Below are positions 13,802 through 15,509 of a stretch of 15,509 nucleotides of DNA, one piece after another. Made by a program: the position numbers and the translations under genes. Under the pieces are notes generated by a model. The model was not told the DNA's origin. It made no database searches and saw nothing but the letters and a program-made list of their open reading frames with translations. How positions within the stretch are numbered: position 1 is the first letter of the stretch; every line of letters begins with the position of its first letter. Source of the DNA: Legionella_A sp049239925 (GTDB lineage: Bacteria; Pseudomonadota; Gammaproteobacteria; Legionellales; Legionellaceae); contig JBMLTO010000103.1 of the NCBI GenBank assembly GCA_049239925.1, positions 1-15,509 of the forward strand. The letters run 5' to 3'.

Positions 13802-13851
13802 CATCGATGAACTCATCTGTTTTATTGCAAAAACAGATGAGTCCATCGACG
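13802..13851. repeat. 22-bp-stem hairpin next to an insertion-sequence end
   Basis: Left arm 13802-13823 (core ACTCATCTGTTTT) and right arm 13830-13851 (core AAAACAGATGAGT) pair in 20 of 22 positions around a 6-base loop. Both mismatches become G:U pairs in a minus-strand RNA. No T-run follows on the plus strand. It directly abuts copy 2 of the insertion-sequence end, so it may be a subterminal structure of that element. Confidence 0.75.
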
Positions 13852-14090
13852 TAACGCACTAGTTATAGGTATAAGCTCTATGCATGATAAAAAAAGATTT
13901 TAGTATTGCTTTTACTAAAAAAATTTCGGATGCTTGTGCTCATGCAACAGAGCGATTCATTGGATAGTTCATACAAGATCAGCTCAAATAGCAATACATG
14001 AATTAGCTAGTAGATCTAAGGCAAGTTTTCGTAATCCAAAGAATAATAAACTAGATTGGTTCTGACACTGGACATCAACCGGCGATAATT
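13852..14090. other. 239-bp AT-rich stretch with no assignable gene
   Basis: All frames are broken and I recognise no family. It precedes the patatin gene and should hold its promoter, but no pair of boxes stands out. Confidence 0.4.
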
Positions 14091-15038
14091 ATGGCCTTAT
14101 CTCAATGTAATCAATTGGTATCATCAAAAATATCTTTACGTAGCCTTACGTTGTTGAGTTTACTTGTTATTAGTGGATGCTCATCTTTACAGTTTTCAGA
14201 AAAAAAATTTGTTAAACCACCTTTACCTAAAATAAAACGTGTCAATGTCGCCTTAGTATTAGGTGGCGGCGGCGCGAAAGGACTAGCCCACTTAGGCGTT
14301 ATTGAAGAACTTGAAAAAGCTAAAATAAAACCAGATATTATTATCGGCTGCAGTGCTGGATCTATCGTAGGAGCTATGTATGCGGATAGTCTTGACTCTA
14401 AAAAAATTAAAAAAGTATTGCTACAAACGAAGAGTGACCATTTACTTAAATATTCATTAGCAGGTTTCCCCTTTAGCTTGTATAGCAACTATACATTTGA
14501 ACGCTTTTTGAAAAAAAATTTAAATAGCATAGAATTTAAATCTTTAAAAATGCCTTTTATAGCAGTCGCTACTGATCTTAAAACAGGTCGTCTTATTCCC
14601 TTTGGCAGTGGGGAAATAATCCCGGCAGTTATGGCATCAAGTGCATATCCGGGTGCTTTTTTCCCCGTGAAAATTGAGAATAGTTATTTTGTTGATGGTG
14701 GAGTTTCTAATCCAGTTCCGGTATCAATTGCCAAACAGCTGGGAGCAAAATTCATTATCGCCGTTGATATTAGTGAAAAACTCAATCCCAATAACCCAAA
14801 TCATTTTTTTGGATTATTAAAACGGAGTTTAGAAATAAGTTATCTTAACCATAGTAAACTTTCGGCGAAAGGAGCTGACGTGACCATCACAATGCCTTTC
14901 CAAAATGTGGGAACATTTAATGATTCAATGAATTATTATTTATATCGAACAGGCGTGAACGAAACGCGGAAGAAAATGCCCCTGATTATCAAAAAATTGA
15001 AATCTAAATTATCCAAAGAAGGTCCATCAACGATTTAA
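14091..15038 (+). CDS. Patatin-like phospholipase, predicted lipoprotein
   Basis: The 315-residue protein is a patatin-like serine acyl hydrolase (RssA/YchK-type). The oxyanion motif GGGGAKG (58-64), nucleophile elbow GCSAGS (Ser88) and DGG (Asp202 in YFVDGGVSNPVP) give an intact Ser-Asp dyad. A signal peptide with lipobox VISGC (Cys30) follows a rather long polar start, so it should be envelope-anchored. The ATG at 14091 is the only good early start, although its ribosome binding site is poor. Members of this group hydrolyse phospholipids or other acyl esters; in intracellular bacteria some act on host membranes, which is only a possibility here. It stands alone between two insertion-sequence ends (13770 and 15046), and no terminator is evident after it. 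Confidence 0.92.
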   Translation: MALSQCNQLVSSKISLRSLTLLSLLVISGCSSLQFSEKKFVKPPLPKIKRVNVALVLGGGGAKGLAHLGVIEELEKAKIKPDIIIGCSAGSIVGAMYADSLDSKKIKKVLLQTKSDHLLKYSLAGFPFSLYSNYTFERFLKKNLNSIEFKSLKMPFIAVATDLKTGRLIPFGSGEIIPAVMASSAYPGAFFPVKIENSYFVDGGVSNPVPVSIAKQLGAKFIIAVDISEKLNPNNPNHFFGLLKRSLEISYLNHSKLSAKGADVTITMPFQNVGTFNDSMNYYLYRTGVNETRKKMPLIIKKLKSKLSKEGPSTI

Positions 15039-15045
15039 ATACTAT

Positions 15046-15077
15046 TAGGGCATGTTGACAATTAATCCTCGCGCCTA
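15046..15077 (+). repeat. Insertion-sequence end, copy 3 (TAGGGCATGTTGAC type)
   Basis: Begins TAGGGCATGTTGACAATTAA, 7 bases after the patatin stop codon. It has the same orientation as copy 2, so the pair does not form a simple element around the patatin gene. Confidence 0.5.
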
Positions 15078-15154
15078 CGTGCGACTTGTTCCTGAGAGTT
15101 CCACACGAATAGTTAGCTTAAGGCATTGAAAAGATAAGCTAAAAAAATTGAATG

Positions 15155-15509
15155 TGCCTGGTGATTATGTAAGCTGTTTTGTTGAACTGATTTTCTTTAT
15201 CCAGAACATGTCGCTTCCATGATTTATTGACTAAAGCCATTGGCGCGTCTTTTTTGATTTCCTTTTTAGCTAATCAAGAGCCTGGATAATAGGTTTTCCA
15301 GCTTCATTCCCGTCAAAGTGAATAACACGAAGAAGAGCCAGAAAAAAGTTTTTAATTGTTTGTTCTTTATCTTCAAGTTCTCGATAAAAAACATCATCTG
15401 GTGGCTGAATTAAGGCGTTTGCCTCATTAACGGCGGTTCTAGGCAGCTAAAGATCAAAGAATTGATGCTTTCTTTTGAGCATTTGTGTCAATCAAGCTGA
15501 TTTTCAGAC
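15155..15509 (-). pseudogene. Decayed Tn3-family transposase (TnpA), partial
   Basis: Minus-strand frames read, in order, LKISLIDTNAQKKASIL; after a frameshift TAVNEANALIQPPDDVFYRE and NFFLALLRVIHFDGNEAGKP with IIQALD; a TAG at 15270-15272; LKRKSKK; and after another frameshift APMALVNKSWKRHVLDKENQ and FNKTAYI. This follows the middle of Tn3-family transposases (LL..LRTI.F.A..AGKPVL.AL.FL...., then AP...V.K.W...V......D..AY). The gene has at least two frameshifts and one or two stops and runs off the window, so it is dead. No terminal repeat or resolvase is seen. The N-ward part recurs at 3201-3244. Confidence 0.7.
15465..15508 (-). repeat. 44-bp exact inverted repeat, right copy
   Basis: This is the minus-strand counterpart of 3201-3244, lying inside the decayed Tn3 transposase. 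The window ends one base later, so a longer match outside the window cannot be excluded, although the next base already differs. Confidence 0.9.

Noticed and set aside
14111..14488. 125-codon minus-strand open frame inside the patatin gene
   Set aside because: Shadow of the patatin core; the plus-strand frame carries all family motifs.
13770..15077. Composite transposon carrying the patatin gene
   Set aside because: The two flanking ends are in direct orientation with no transposase and no outer partner ends, so a composite structure is not supported.

Overview
This is a low-GC gammaproteobacterial chromosome segment. It carries the conserved transcription/translation cluster metY-rimP-nusA-infB-rbfA-truB-rpsO-pnp, complete and in the usual order on the minus strand (about 13.7 kb down to 4.6 kb). 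The protein sequences are gammaproteobacterial in type. The AT-rich composition, the many decayed insertion sequences, a patatin-like lipoprotein and a lineage-specific charged, helical protein suggest a host-associated member of the Legionellales (Legionella/Coxiella side). That placement is an inference, not something the sequence proves.

Layout. 1-1790 is a graveyard of mobile DNA: the C-terminal end of a REP-associated tyrosine transposase with an amber codon, a full-length ISAs1-type transposase gene, the first 14 codons of an IS110-family transposase on the other strand, the C-terminal end of a GIY-YIG protein, and an insertion-sequence end. 1962-2384 (minus) is a hotdog-fold acyl-CoA thioesterase of the YdiI/MenI type. 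2643-3020 (plus) is a small lipoprotein with a histidine-rich repeat. 3020-3455 holds a strong hairpin, a Tn3-transposase scrap, a REP-like palindrome and a near-consensus promoter for an unrecognised 354-residue protein (3456-4520). 4553-13730 is the metY...pnp cluster with three intrinsic terminators and two strong promoters. A 124-bp MITE-like element sits between metY and rimP. 13770-15509 holds another insertion-sequence end, a long hairpin, a patatin-like lipoprotein gene, a third copy of the same insertion-sequence end, and a decayed Tn3-family transposase that runs off the window.

How it works together. metY supplies initiator tRNA, rimP and rbfA mature the 30S subunit, infB brings initiator tRNA to it, nusA controls elongation and termination, truB makes Psi55 in tRNA, rpsO is 30S protein S15, and pnp degrades RNA. 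The core cluster looks intact. The novelty is in its flanks, where related repeats lie in opposite orientation on the two sides (insertion-sequence ends at 1756-1787 versus 13770-13801 and 15046-15077; an exact 44-bp match at 3201-3244 versus 15465-15508). No clear new defence or secretion system is visible. The most promising unknowns are the 354-residue protein and the histidine-rich lipoprotein.
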